A stretch of DNA of 18,621 nt from Betaproteobacteria bacterium (GTDB lineage: Bacteria > Pseudomonadota > Gammaproteobacteria > Burkholderiales > SG8-41): the NCBI GenBank assembly GCA_021414185.1, contig JAIOOZ010000411.1, positions 1 to 18,621 of the forward strand, read 5' to 3'. Both the position numbers and the translations under genes were made by a program. This document shows, piece by piece, positions 1-7,334 of the stretch (position 1 is the stretch's first letter; every line of letters starts with the position of its first letter). Below the pieces are notes generated by a model that saw only the letters and a list, made by a program, of their open reading frames with translations, ran no database searches and had not been told where the DNA came from.

Positions 1-1449
1 CCCGACCAGATCCGCACCGTGGTGCGCGCCTTCCGCGACCGCTGGCAGGCCGAGATGTTCCCCAGCCGCACGGAACTGCCCAAGACCCTGGTCTTCGCCA
101 AGGACGACAACCACGCCGAAGCCATCGTGCAGATCATCCGCGAGGAATTCGGCCGCGGTAACGAGTTCGCGCAGAAGATCACCTACCGCAGCACCGGCGA
201 CAGCCCGGAAAACCTGATCCGCGCCTTTCGCAGCAGCTACTACCCGCGCATCGCCGTCACCGTGGACATGGTCGCCACCGGCACCGACATCAAGCCGGTC
301 GAAATCGTCGTCTTCCTGCGCAGCGTCAAAAGCCGCAGCTTCTTCGAGCAAATGAAGGGCAGGGGCGTGCGCATCATCGAGCGCGCCGACCTGCGCGCCG
401 TGAATCCCGGCGAGCACGTGGTCAAGGACCACTTCGTCATCGTCGATGCCGTCGGCGTCTGCGAGCGCGACAAGACCGACAGCCGACCCATGGACACGAA
501 GAAGGCCGTGCCCTTCGACAAGCTGCTGCAAGCCGTGGCGCTGGGCAACGTCGAACCGGAAGTGCTGTCGTCGGTCGCCGCAAGACTGGCCCGCCTGGAG
601 CGCGACCTCGGCGATGCCGACAAAGCCAAGATCATCGAAGCCAGCGGCGGCCACGACCTCAGGAGCCTGGCGCGCGGCATCGTCGAGGCCCTGAAAGCGG
701 GCGCGGGTGATACGGCGAACGCAACTGCAAGCGAGGCGATGATCCGGGCCGTGAAGCCGCTGGCCGACCCGGCGCTGCGCATCCTGCTGCTCAAGCTGCG
801 CCAGCAGGCCGACCAGATCATTGACATCGTCACCCAAGACACCCTCATCGAAGCCGGCTTTTCCGCCGCCGCCACCGAGCGCGCCAAGAGTCTGGTGCAA
901 ACCTTCGAAGCCTTCATCGCCGAACACCGCGACGAAATCACCGCCCTGCAAATCCTCTACAACCGCCCGGTCAAAGCCCCGCTCAAGTTCGAGGACATCA
1001 AGGCCCTGGCCGACACCCTGCACGCACCGCCCTATCTGCTGACTGAATCGGCGCTGTGGCAGGCCTACACCACGCTCGACAAAACAAAAGTCGGCGGTGG
1101 CGGCACGGCGCGTATCCTCACCGACCTCGTCAGCCTGGTGCGCTTCGCCATGCACCAGGAAAACGAACTCGTGCCCTACCCCGAACGCGTCGCCGCCAAC
1201 TTCAAGGCCTGGCTGGCGCAGACCACCCGTCATTCCCGCGAAAGCGGGAATCCAGAGCCCTTTACCCCCGAACAACAACACTGGCTGGAAATGATCCGGG
1301 ACCACATCGCCGCCAATCTCGGCATACAGATCGACGACTTCGAATACGCGCCCTTCAACACCGAAGGCGGCCTCGGCCGCGTGCATCAGCTTTTCGGCGA
1401 GCAACTGCCGAAGGTGATTGAGGAACTGAATCGGGAGTTGGTGGCGTGA
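1..1449 (+). CDS. hsdR: Type I restriction enzyme R subunit, 3' part (5' end outside window)
   Basis: This is the C-terminal part (482 residues visible) of the ATP-dependent translocase and endonuclease subunit of a type I restriction complex; the reading frame is open to the left edge, so the nuclease domain and first helicase lobe are outside. The second RecA-like lobe is visible: a motif V-like VATGTDIK at codons 91-98 and a motif VI-like QMKGRGVR (Q-x-x-G-R-x-x-R) at codons 117-124. The rest, with the end pattern FGEQLPKVIEELNRELVA, resembles the EcoEI-type R C-terminal domain that contacts the methyltransferase core. The stop codon overlaps the hsdS GTG start by 4 nt, implying one operon. 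Oddity: a short dispersed repeat at 1228-1255 is translated in frame as TRHSRESGNPEP just before the last conserved block. Confidence 0.93.
   Translation, partial: PDQIRTVVRAFRDRWQAEMFPSRTELPKTLVFAKDDNHAEAIVQIIREEFGRGNEFAQKITYRSTGDSPENLIRAFRSSYYPRIAVTVDMVATGTDIKPVEIVVFLRSVKSRSFFEQMKGRGVRIIERADLRAVNPGEHVVKDHFVIVDAVGVCERDKTDSRPMDTKKAVPFDKLLQAVALGNVEPEVLSSVAARLARLERDLGDADKAKIIEASGGHDLRSLARGIVEALKAGAGDTANATASEAMIRAVKPLADPALRILLLKLRQQADQIIDIVTQDTLIEAGFSAAATERAKSLVQTFEAFIAEHRDEITALQILYNRPVKAPLKFEDIKALADTLHAPPYLLTESALWQAYTTLDKTKVGGGGTARILTDLVSLVRFAMHQENELVPYPERVAANFKAWLAQTTRHSRESGNPEPFTPEQQHWLEMIRDHIAANLGIQIDDFEYAPFNTEGGLGRVHQLFGEQLPKVIEELNRELVA
1228..1255. repeat. dRS3-like short inverted repeat inside hsdR
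   Basis: The 20-nt core at 1232-1251 reads ATTCCCGCGAAAGCGGGAAT. It consists of two perfect 8-nt inverted arms around a GAAA loop and fits the ATTCCC-N8-GGGAAT pattern of Neisseria dRS3 repeats. Flanking bases (CGTC before, CCAG after) match the wider family, which in other frames reads VIPAKAGIQ or SFPRKRES and in the hsdR frame reads RHSRESGNP. Its length keeps the hsdR frame open. Only one copy is in this window; membership of a genomic family is from general knowledge. Confidence 0.75.
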
Positions 1450-2828
1450 GCGGACTCCAAGAGCGCCCAGAAGTCAATCTTGCCGACGTAGCAGACTTAG
1501 TTCGCGGTGTAACGTATCCCAAGGCCGAAGCCCGCGATCAAGCTGCACCGGGTTACGTACCTATGCTTCGGGCTACGAACATCCAAGACTCAAAGCTCGT
1601 GCTAAATACAGACCTTGTTCATATCGCGGAGCGTAATGTATCAAGCGAGCAGCGACTTCGCCCTGGTGACATCGTCGTTGCGACTTCCAGCGGCAGCAAG
1701 CACCTTTTGGGCAAGTCGGCGCTCTTGCGGTCAGACTGGACCGGAGCGTTTGGTGCGTTTTGCGCCGCCATCCGTCCGAAGCCGAATGTCGAGCCACGCT
1801 ACCTTGCGGCATTTCTACAATCGCCGTCCTACTGGAAGCAAGTTGGCAAGAAGGCGCTAGGCGTCAATATCAACAATCTGCGACGTGGTGATATTGAAAC
1901 CCTGACTCTTCCGCTTCCCGATCTGGATGAGCAGCGCCGCATCGCAGCCGAAATCGAAAAGCAATTCTCCCGCCTCGACGAAGCCGTCGCCGGCCTCAAG
2001 CGCATCAAGGCTAACCTCAAGCGCTACCAGGCCGCCATCCTCAAAGCCGCCGTCGAAGGCCGCCTCGTCCCCACAGAAGCCGACCTCGCCCACCGCGAAG
2101 GCCGCAACTACGAAACCGGCGCCCAACTCCTGCAACGCATCCTCGAAACCCGCCGCAGTCAGTGGCAAGGCAAGGGCAAATACAAGGAACCCGCCGCGCC
2201 GGATACCACTACCCTGCCTGAGTTGCCGGAGGGGTGGACTTGGGCTCGCCTTGATTCGATTGCCGCACTCAAGGGTGGCATCACTGTCGACAGCAAGCGC
2301 CAAGACACAACGGCGAGGGCCGTGCCCTACTTGCGCGTGGCAAACGTGCAACGCGGCTATATTGATCTCTCTGAGGTTAAGACTATCAATGCTCCGACCG
2401 CCGTCATCGAAGAATTGCGGTTGCGACATGGCGACATCCTGTTCAACGAAGGTGGCGACCGTGACAAGCTCGGGCGCGGATGGATTTGGGAGGATCAGTT
2501 GTCCGATTGCATCCACCAAAACCATGTATTCCGGGCGAGACTTGTGTCGCCCGATATGCTTCCTAAGCTCTTATCGTGGTGGGGCAACTCGTTCGGGAAG
2601 GACTACTTTCAACGCGAGGGAAAGCAAACGACCAACCTTGCATCGATCAACCTCACGAAATTGAGCGCATTTCCAGTTCCATTGCCGCCACTCGCCGAGC
2701 AACGTTTGATAGTTGCTGAAGTGGATCGCATTTTTTCCTTCACCGAAACGTTTGAGGCGCAGATAAGTGCCGGCTTAGCGCATGCGAATATGTTGCGACG
2801 ATCAATTCTTGCTAGAGCATTTTCTTAA
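1446..2828 (+). CDS. hsdS: Type I restriction-modification specificity subunit
   Basis: This 460-residue subunit chooses the bipartite DNA target for the type I methyltransferase and restriction complexes. It has the full two-TRD layout: TRD1 at about residues 10-155, a central conserved helical region at about 158-255 (PLPDLDEQRRIAAEIEKQF, then LKRYQAAILKAAVEGRLV), TRD2 at about 260-415 opening with LPEGWTWARLD, and a distal helix starting with LPPLAEQRLIVAEVD and ending RRSILARAFS. The start is GTG at 1446 within a GTGA overlap with the hsdR stop, so translation is probably coupled. The central region (about 1920-2220) is much GC-richer than the two TRDs, as expected if TRDs are exchanged by recombination. 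The target sequence cannot be read from the protein. Confidence 0.95.
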   Translation: MSGLQERPEVNLADVADLVRGVTYPKAEARDQAAPGYVPMLRATNIQDSKLVLNTDLVHIAERNVSSEQRLRPGDIVVATSSGSKHLLGKSALLRSDWTGAFGAFCAAIRPKPNVEPRYLAAFLQSPSYWKQVGKKALGVNINNLRRGDIETLTLPLPDLDEQRRIAAEIEKQFSRLDEAVAGLKRIKANLKRYQAAILKAAVEGRLVPTEADLAHREGRNYETGAQLLQRILETRRSQWQGKGKYKEPAAPDTTTLPELPEGWTWARLDSIAALKGGITVDSKRQDTTARAVPYLRVANVQRGYIDLSEVKTINAPTAVIEELRLRHGDILFNEGGDRDKLGRGWIWEDQLSDCIHQNHVFRARLVSPDMLPKLLSWWGNSFGKDYFQREGKQTTNLASINLTKLSAFPVPLPPLAEQRLIVAEVDRIFSFTETFEAQISAGLAHANMLRRSILARAFS

Positions 2829-2854
2829 CGCTGCATTTGATAGCTGAGGAACTT

Positions 2855-3595
2855 ATGGCAATAAAACGGCGTTCAATCAAGTCTCTTGGTGACTTCATTA
2901 AGAAGCTCAAGACCGACCTAAAAGGAGTTGACGAGCCCCTTTGGTTTCGTGGGCACTCGATGGCAAAGTGGGAGTTGATTCCGACTTACCATCGGCTCAA
3001 GAACCCCCCTCCAGAAAGTGTCCTAATCAATCGCTTCAAACAGAATGCGAACTTACTTATCACGCAAAAAATGGCAAACGACTTCGACTGGTTGTTCGTC
3101 ATGCAGCATTATGGTGTCCCGACTCGCTTACTTGATTGGACCGAGAGTCCGCTTGCAGGGCTATTTTTTGCGGTCACCGGTCACAGCAAGGCAGATGCCA
3201 GCCTGTGGGCGTTATTTCCATTGAGGCTTAATCAGCAAACGACGGCAAAGCCGGATGAAGTTCATTTCCTGCCTTCGTTCGAAGATGCGCTTGTCGGTAA
3301 CTACTCGACGTTGGCGATTGAAACAAGCCCAGCGGCGGGCGTTCTGCCGCTGGCAGTTATTGCGACAAGGAACAACGCACGAATCCAGGCCCAGCTTGGT
3401 GTGTTTACAATTTGTCACCACTCCAAGGCATCACTAGAGAAAATTGGAAATGGAAGTCACCTCATCGAGTACCGGGTTCCTTCGGCGTCAAAAGCATCGA
3501 TCCAGGCCGAACTTAGGATGCTCGCAGTTACCAAGTTTCAGCTGTTTCCCGAGTTGTCCAGTGTAGGCGATTTGATCCGTGGAGAACTTAAATGA
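2855..3595 (+). CDS. FRG domain-containing protein
   Basis: This 246-residue protein belongs to the FRG domain family, named after a Phe-Arg-Gly motif. That motif is seen at residues 31-33 (LWFRGHS), followed by the second family signature MQHYGVPTRLLDWTESPLAG at about 83-102. The biochemical activity of FRG domains is not settled; they are common in phage-defence and mobile regions. I chose ATG 2855 because GAGGA lies 4 nt upstream (2846-2850); a TTG at 2837 would add six residues. The gene starts 26 nt after hsdS and overlaps the DUF262 gene by 4 nt (ATGA), so the two are probably co-translated. Codon use and base composition are AT-richer than in hsdR, hinting at separate acquisition. Confidence 0.85.
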   Translation: MAIKRRSIKSLGDFIKKLKTDLKGVDEPLWFRGHSMAKWELIPTYHRLKNPPPESVLINRFKQNANLLITQKMANDFDWLFVMQHYGVPTRLLDWTESPLAGLFFAVTGHSKADASLWALFPLRLNQQTTAKPDEVHFLPSFEDALVGNYSTLAIETSPAAGVLPLAVIATRNNARIQAQLGVFTICHHSKASLEKIGNGSHLIEYRVPSASKASIQAELRMLAVTKFQLFPELSSVGDLIRGELK

Positions 3596-4677
3596 GCGTT
3601 ATCAATACATTCGCCCTTCAGCATGAGTCGGTCTTAACTATCTACGCAGATAGGGATCGCATTGACCTCAAGCCCGTTTACCAACGACAAGGAGAAATCT
3701 GGTCGTTGGAGAAGCGCCAGTTGCTAATTGACTCCCTGATCAATCGTTACGATATTCCAAAACTCTACTTTCACAAACTCGATCGCGAAGTCGCAAAGAA
3801 AAGTAAGAAGGACTACGCTGTCATTGACGGTCGGCAACGTCTGGAAGCAATCTTCTCTTTTATTGACGGCGACTTTCCACTTTCTAAGGACTTTGAGTTC
3901 TTGGAAGACGCAACGATTAAAGCGACGGAACTGACGTATAGCGACCTTGCCCGCAAGTACCCGCGACTAAAGCAGCGATTTGACGCCTTCTCTTTGCCAA
4001 TTGTTTGCGTCGAGACTGACGATCTAGAGTTGATCGAGGATATGTTCTCGCGCCTCAATGAAGCTGTTCCACTAAACGCCGCTGAAAAGCGAAACGCAAT
4101 CGGCGGAGATATGGCGACAGCAATAACCGAAATCTCGAACCATCAGTTCTTCAAGAAGAAGGTTCGGTTTTCCAATGGACGGTATCAGCATAGAGAAGTT
4201 GCAGCGCGCCTCTTGTTTCTTGAGTCTTGGCAGCGCAAGAATATGTTCGTTGATACAAAGAAGCCGTTTCTTGATCAATTCACTAAGGACTTCAAAGCCA
4301 AGAAAAAGCCAAGCGTCGATTCGATTCGGTTGGCCGTCGAACAAGTCCTGAAGGACCTATTACCATTCTTTGCCGGTAAAGACGTGCTTTTGGCGGCCCA
4401 GGCGGCCATACCAATTTATTTTCTGCTAGTGCGCGACGCCACTGCGACCGGCGATCTCGGAAAGATTTCACGCCAAAAATTGGTAAATTTTCACAGCGCA
4501 CGTCAGGCGAATCGTGAGATTGCAGCTAAGGATATAACTAGGGCTAAGTTTGATCTTCTCGAATACGACCGTTTGTCACAACAGGGAACAAACGATGCTA
4601 GTTCGATCCGGGAACGGCTGCGAATCCTAAAGGAATATTTGGGCATCAAGTCACTGACTGCTAAGGTTAAAAAATGA
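3592..4677 (+). CDS. DUF262 family protein (ParB/GmrS-like N-domain)
   Basis: This 361-residue protein carries the DUF262 signature: VYQRQGEIWS at about residues 29-38 and VIDGRQRLEAIFSF at about 77-90. DUF262 is related to the ParB/sulfiredoxin fold and forms the nucleotide-using N-terminal half of GmrSD type IV restriction enzymes. No C-terminal HNH (DUF1524) block is visible, so it may lack a nuclease domain and act with its partner. The start ATG overlaps the FRG stop as ATGA. The gene is relatively AT-rich and Lys-rich (the end reads KSLTAKVKK). Role in defence is inferred from family and context only. Confidence 0.85.
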   Translation: MSVINTFALQHESVLTIYADRDRIDLKPVYQRQGEIWSLEKRQLLIDSLINRYDIPKLYFHKLDREVAKKSKKDYAVIDGRQRLEAIFSFIDGDFPLSKDFEFLEDATIKATELTYSDLARKYPRLKQRFDAFSLPIVCVETDDLELIEDMFSRLNEAVPLNAAEKRNAIGGDMATAITEISNHQFFKKKVRFSNGRYQHREVAARLLFLESWQRKNMFVDTKKPFLDQFTKDFKAKKKPSVDSIRLAVEQVLKDLLPFFAGKDVLLAAQAAIPIYFLLVRDATATGDLGKISRQKLVNFHSARQANREIAAKDITRAKFDLLEYDRLSQQGTNDASSIRERLRILKEYLGIKSLTAKVKK

Positions 4678-4763
4678 ACATGAGCCCAGCCGAACCAAGC
4701 CTCTAGGGCATCCAAGCCAGCCACACAGGCGAAGGCAACGCAGTGTTCGTCCGGAGATATTAG
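4674..4763 (+). pseudogene. Possible 30-codon remnant with in-frame TAG
   Basis: An ATG at 4674 overlaps the DUF262 stop (4675-4677) as ATGA, exactly like the other coupled starts of this cluster. It opens MNMSPAEPSL, then TAG at 4704-4706, and the same frame continues GIQASHTGEGNAVFVRRY to a second TAG at 4761-4763. The next gene begins 10 nt later with the similar start MNMMKPF. This could be a decayed small gene or a displaced start of the downstream gene; it may equally be chance in a 96-nt gap. No product is claimed. Confidence 0.25.
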
Positions 4764-4773
4764 GTAGCTAAAT

Positions 4774-5637
4774 ATGAACATGATGAAGCCTTTTTCCCTT
4801 CGTATCTTCGTCGCCGATGGCGACCCTGACGGCCTGCGCCTTGTGGAGCGATCCAACTGGGTGGGCAAGGCGGTGATGTTTCCGCGCGCCTTGCTTCCAA
4901 AGGTGAAGCTGCGAGACGAATTGAGCCAGACGGGTGTGTATCTCTTGCTCGGGCCGCGTGAAAGCGGTGAGGGCGAAGCGCTCTATATCGGCGAGGGCGA
5001 CCCGGTGCGCCCTCGGCTTGAGAGCCACTATGCGCAGAAAGACTTCTGGAATCGGGCGGTGTGTTTCGTGGCCGCGCCCGGGCAGCTCAACAAAGCGCAT
5101 GTGCAGTTCTTGGAGTCCCAGTTGATCCAACTTGCGAAGGCTGCCAAACGGCTACCGCTGGACAATGCCAACCATCCAGCCGAGCCTAGCCTTTCCGAAG
5201 CGGATCGCGCAGACATGCAGGTCTTTCTGGAAAACATGCTGGGCATGCTGACTGTGTTGGGTATCCATGCTTTCGAACAGGCGGCTGCACTACCGAGTGC
5301 GGCGGTGAATGTTTTTACCTGCAAGTGGAAAGTCGTCGTTGCCACCGGCTTCGAGGCTACCCAGGGCTTTGTGGTCAAGGCCGGGTCGCAGGCTGTCGGG
5401 ACGTCCGTGCCTTCGATGCAGCAGCACGTGCGCAGCATGTTCGATCTGCGTCAGGAGCTGATTCAAAACGGCGTGCTTCAAACGGATGGCGAGCGCTATC
5501 GGTTTGCACAGGACTATGTCTTCAGTTCGCCTTCGACGGCCGCGGCCGTAGTGCTTGGTCGCAGTGCCAACGGACGGATCGAATGGAAGGACACTACGGG
5601 TAGAGCGTTGAAGGAAATCCAGGCGGCGGGGCTTTAG
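4774..5637 (+). CDS. GIY-YIG nuclease family protein with DUF4357 domain
   Basis: This 287-residue protein has a GIY-YIG-type core at about residues 50-120: GVY at 54-56, YIG at 71-73 within ALYIGEG, an Arg at 81 (RPRLESH) and a Glu at 114 (FLESQL). These match the positions of the two Tyr, Arg and metal-binding Glu of the family. The C-terminal part (about 195-285), ending SANGRIEWKDTTGRALKEIQ, resembles DUF4357, usually found appended to GIY-YIG or methylase-associated proteins. ATG 4774 has AGGT at 4762-4765 upstream; ATGs at 4780 and 4783 are alternatives. Likely an intracellular DNA-acting nuclease of the island, substrate unknown. Base composition is intermediate between the DUF262 gene and the GC-rich flanks. 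Confidence 0.82.
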   Translation: MNMMKPFSLRIFVADGDPDGLRLVERSNWVGKAVMFPRALLPKVKLRDELSQTGVYLLLGPRESGEGEALYIGEGDPVRPRLESHYAQKDFWNRAVCFVAAPGQLNKAHVQFLESQLIQLAKAAKRLPLDNANHPAEPSLSEADRADMQVFLENMLGMLTVLGIHAFEQAAALPSAAVNVFTCKWKVVVATGFEATQGFVVKAGSQAVGTSVPSMQQHVRSMFDLRQELIQNGVLQTDGERYRFAQDYVFSSPSTAAAVVLGRSANGRIEWKDTTGRALKEIQAAGL

Positions 5638-5640
5638 CCC

Positions 5641-6375
5641 TTGGCTGATAAACCCGACTACCAGAAAGTTGCGCCATGCGATGCGCTGCGCACCCCGGAA
5701 CACGCAACCCAAGCTGATACGCGTAGCGAAGGGATTGCGCTGGTTGATGCGAAAGGAATTCGCCCGGTAACGTTGGCAGATCGCTACGAAGACATTCAAA
5801 GTTTCGAATTGAATCTGGCGGTTCCGCATTCGATACGAGTGCATTTCGAAACGGCAAAGAACGTCTATTTGTATAGCTGGTTCGTCTATCGCTTTTTTCC
5901 CGTCGCAGAGCAGCAAGCACTGACGTCGCTTGAGTTCGCCCTTCGCGAACGGCTACCGCCGCCCGCAAACACGAGGAAAGGTAAGCCCAAGCGAGAGGGT
6001 CTCTCCGATCGGCTAACGCGGGCGCGCGACCTTGGTCTCATCCGGAACGAAAGTCTGCAAATTCGTGGGCGTATGGCGATGCGGATAGCGCGCGAGCGCT
6101 TTAAGTTCGAAGCGCTCGAGGAAATGGTTCGTACCGGCGCGACAGAAATGATCCTGGACGAGTCCAAGGTACAACCGAGCGAAGAGGATTTGAGCCATGA
6201 TTGGATAGGCGCATTGATCAAGTCGTTGCCTGAGATTCGCAACGACTACGCGCACGGTAGCAATAGGCTTCACTCGACGATTCTGCTGACTTTCGAAATC
6301 GTATCCGACTTGATCAACCAGCTTTACCCTAACGAAAGCTATGCGAACAGCTTGCAGCGGGGCATAAAGGCATGA
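5641..6375 (+). CDS. Putative HEPN-domain protein (R-x4-H motif)
   Basis: I do not recognise a named family, but two features point to a HEPN fold. The protein (244 residues from TTG 5641) looks mostly helical, and residues 200-205 read RNDYAH, the R-x4-H motif with a polar residue after Arg that forms the active site of HEPN ribonucleases. An earlier helix (about 78-102, with AEQQALTSLEFALRERL) fits the partner helix of such folds. The start is uncertain: TTG 5641 lies 3 nt after the previous stop and may be translationally coupled; TTG 5773 is the next option. It overlaps the following gene by 4 nt (ATGA). A toxin or RNase role is inference; some HEPN proteins only bind RNA or scaffold. Confidence 0.7.
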   Translation: MADKPDYQKVAPCDALRTPEHATQADTRSEGIALVDAKGIRPVTLADRYEDIQSFELNLAVPHSIRVHFETAKNVYLYSWFVYRFFPVAEQQALTSLEFALRERLPPPANTRKGKPKREGLSDRLTRARDLGLIRNESLQIRGRMAMRIARERFKFEALEEMVRTGATEMILDESKVQPSEEDLSHDWIGALIKSLPEIRNDYAHGSNRLHSTILLTFEIVSDLINQLYPNESYANSLQRGIKA

Positions 6376-7145
6376 ACGATTTCGATCTTTACATTGGTAT
6401 CGACTACTCTGGGGCCGAAACGCCGGAAGCACGGCTCAAGGGCCTGCAGGTCTATGCCGCACGCCCCGGCGGCGGCTGTGAAAAGCGCTTCAGCCCGACG
6501 CTGTCAAACAACGGCAAGCTCTGCAACTGGACGCGCGCCGAGATCGCCGGGATGCTGCTCGATCAGGCGCGGCAGGGCGTTCGGTTCCTGGCCGGAATCG
6601 ACCATGGATTTTCGTTTCCCTTGTCCTATTTCGAGCGCTACGGACTCAACTCGTGGCCGGAGTTTCTTGCGGATTTTGTTGATTATTTTCCGGCGGATCA
6701 GCCTGGATTCGCCTTGAAGGACATCGACCGGTCAGTACGCACAGGCGATAACCGTGACCTTCGCTTATGCGAACGGTGGACCTCTTCGGCGAAAAGTGTT
6801 TTTCTGTTCGATGTGCAGGGCTCGGTCGCGAAGTCGAGCCACGCCGGCATTCCGTGGCTCAAGCGCCTGCGGGACGAAGCCGGCGACCGCATCCATTTCT
6901 GGCCCTTCGACGGATGGCAGCCGGCGCCCGATAAGGCTGTGATAGCCGAGGTGTATCCGTCGATCTTCCGCAAGCGCTATCCGGCCGAGGGACGCACGGG
7001 CGACGAGCAGGACGCCTATGCGGTGGCACGTTGGTTGGCCGAGACGGAGGGGCGCGGGGCCTTGCCACGGTATTTCGAACCGCTGCTGAGCGAGGAAGAA
7101 CGCAAGACGGCGGCACTGGAGGGCTGGATTCTCGGGGTCGGATAG
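6372..7145 (+). CDS. DUF429-like protein, putative RNase H-like fold
   Basis: This 257-residue protein opens with YIGIDYSGAETP (Asp11 in the first strand), followed by LAGIDHGFSFP (Asp77), AEVYPSIF (Glu193) and DEQDAYAVARWL (Asp211, Asp214). The order strand-Asp, strand-Asp, E-x-YPS, D-x-x-DA is what DUF429-type RNase H/RuvC-like proteins show, so a metal-dependent nuclease fold is plausible. It is not a perfect match to a family I can name, and catalytic activity is unproven. The ATG overlaps the HEPN-like gene stop by 4 nt, so the two are probably made in fixed ratio and may form a complex or a toxin-antidote pair. Its base composition is closer to the GC-rich flank than the FRG/DUF262 genes. 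Confidence 0.65.
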   Translation: MNDFDLYIGIDYSGAETPEARLKGLQVYAARPGGGCEKRFSPTLSNNGKLCNWTRAEIAGMLLDQARQGVRFLAGIDHGFSFPLSYFERYGLNSWPEFLADFVDYFPADQPGFALKDIDRSVRTGDNRDLRLCERWTSSAKSVFLFDVQGSVAKSSHAGIPWLKRLRDEAGDRIHFWPFDGWQPAPDKAVIAEVYPSIFRKRYPAEGRTGDEQDAYAVARWLAETEGRGALPRYFEPLLSEEERKTAALEGWILGVG

Positions 7146-7240
7146 CAATCGCCGTCCCGCCAGCGCCGACTTTTGTATTCCCGGCTATGTGCCAAGTGCC
7201 TTCGATGGGGTGCAGGATTGTAAAAAGCGAAAGCAACAAA

Positions 7241-7259
7241 TGTAGTTATTATTACTACA
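7241..7259. promoter_or_regulatory. Palindromic operator candidate upstream of fic
   Basis: TGTAGTTATTATTACTACA consists of perfect 6-nt arms (TGTAGT/ACTACA) around seven AT bases. The first ten bases recur at 7305-7314, 64 nt further on. It lies in the most AT-rich stretch of the window, between the DUF429-like gene and fic, so an operator bound by the winged-helix end of Fic or by another regulator is plausible. Binding is inferred only. Confidence 0.45.
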
Positions 7260-7294
7260 TGAAAACTATAACCAGATGAAAAATAACAAATAGA

Positions 7295-7323
7295 TTGACT
7301 ATTGTGTAGTTATTGGTAGTAGC
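7295..7323 (+). promoter_or_regulatory. Putative fic promoter overlapping a second half-operator
   Basis: A good -35 box TTGACT (7295-7300) sits about 17 nt before a weak -10 region (around AGTAGC, 7318-7323). Between and over them lies TGTAGTTATTGGTAGTA (from 7305), a partial copy of the palindrome at 7241-7259. An imperfect inverted repeat (AATAG/CTATT) also surrounds the -35 box. The overlap would suit autorepression. The -10 match is poor, so confidence is low. Confidence 0.35.
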
Positions 7324-7334
7324 ATTTGTTCCTG

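Noticed and set aside
1855..2525. Minus-strand frame of 222 codons inside hsdS
   Set aside because: Shadow of the conserved hsdS frame with no motifs of its own.
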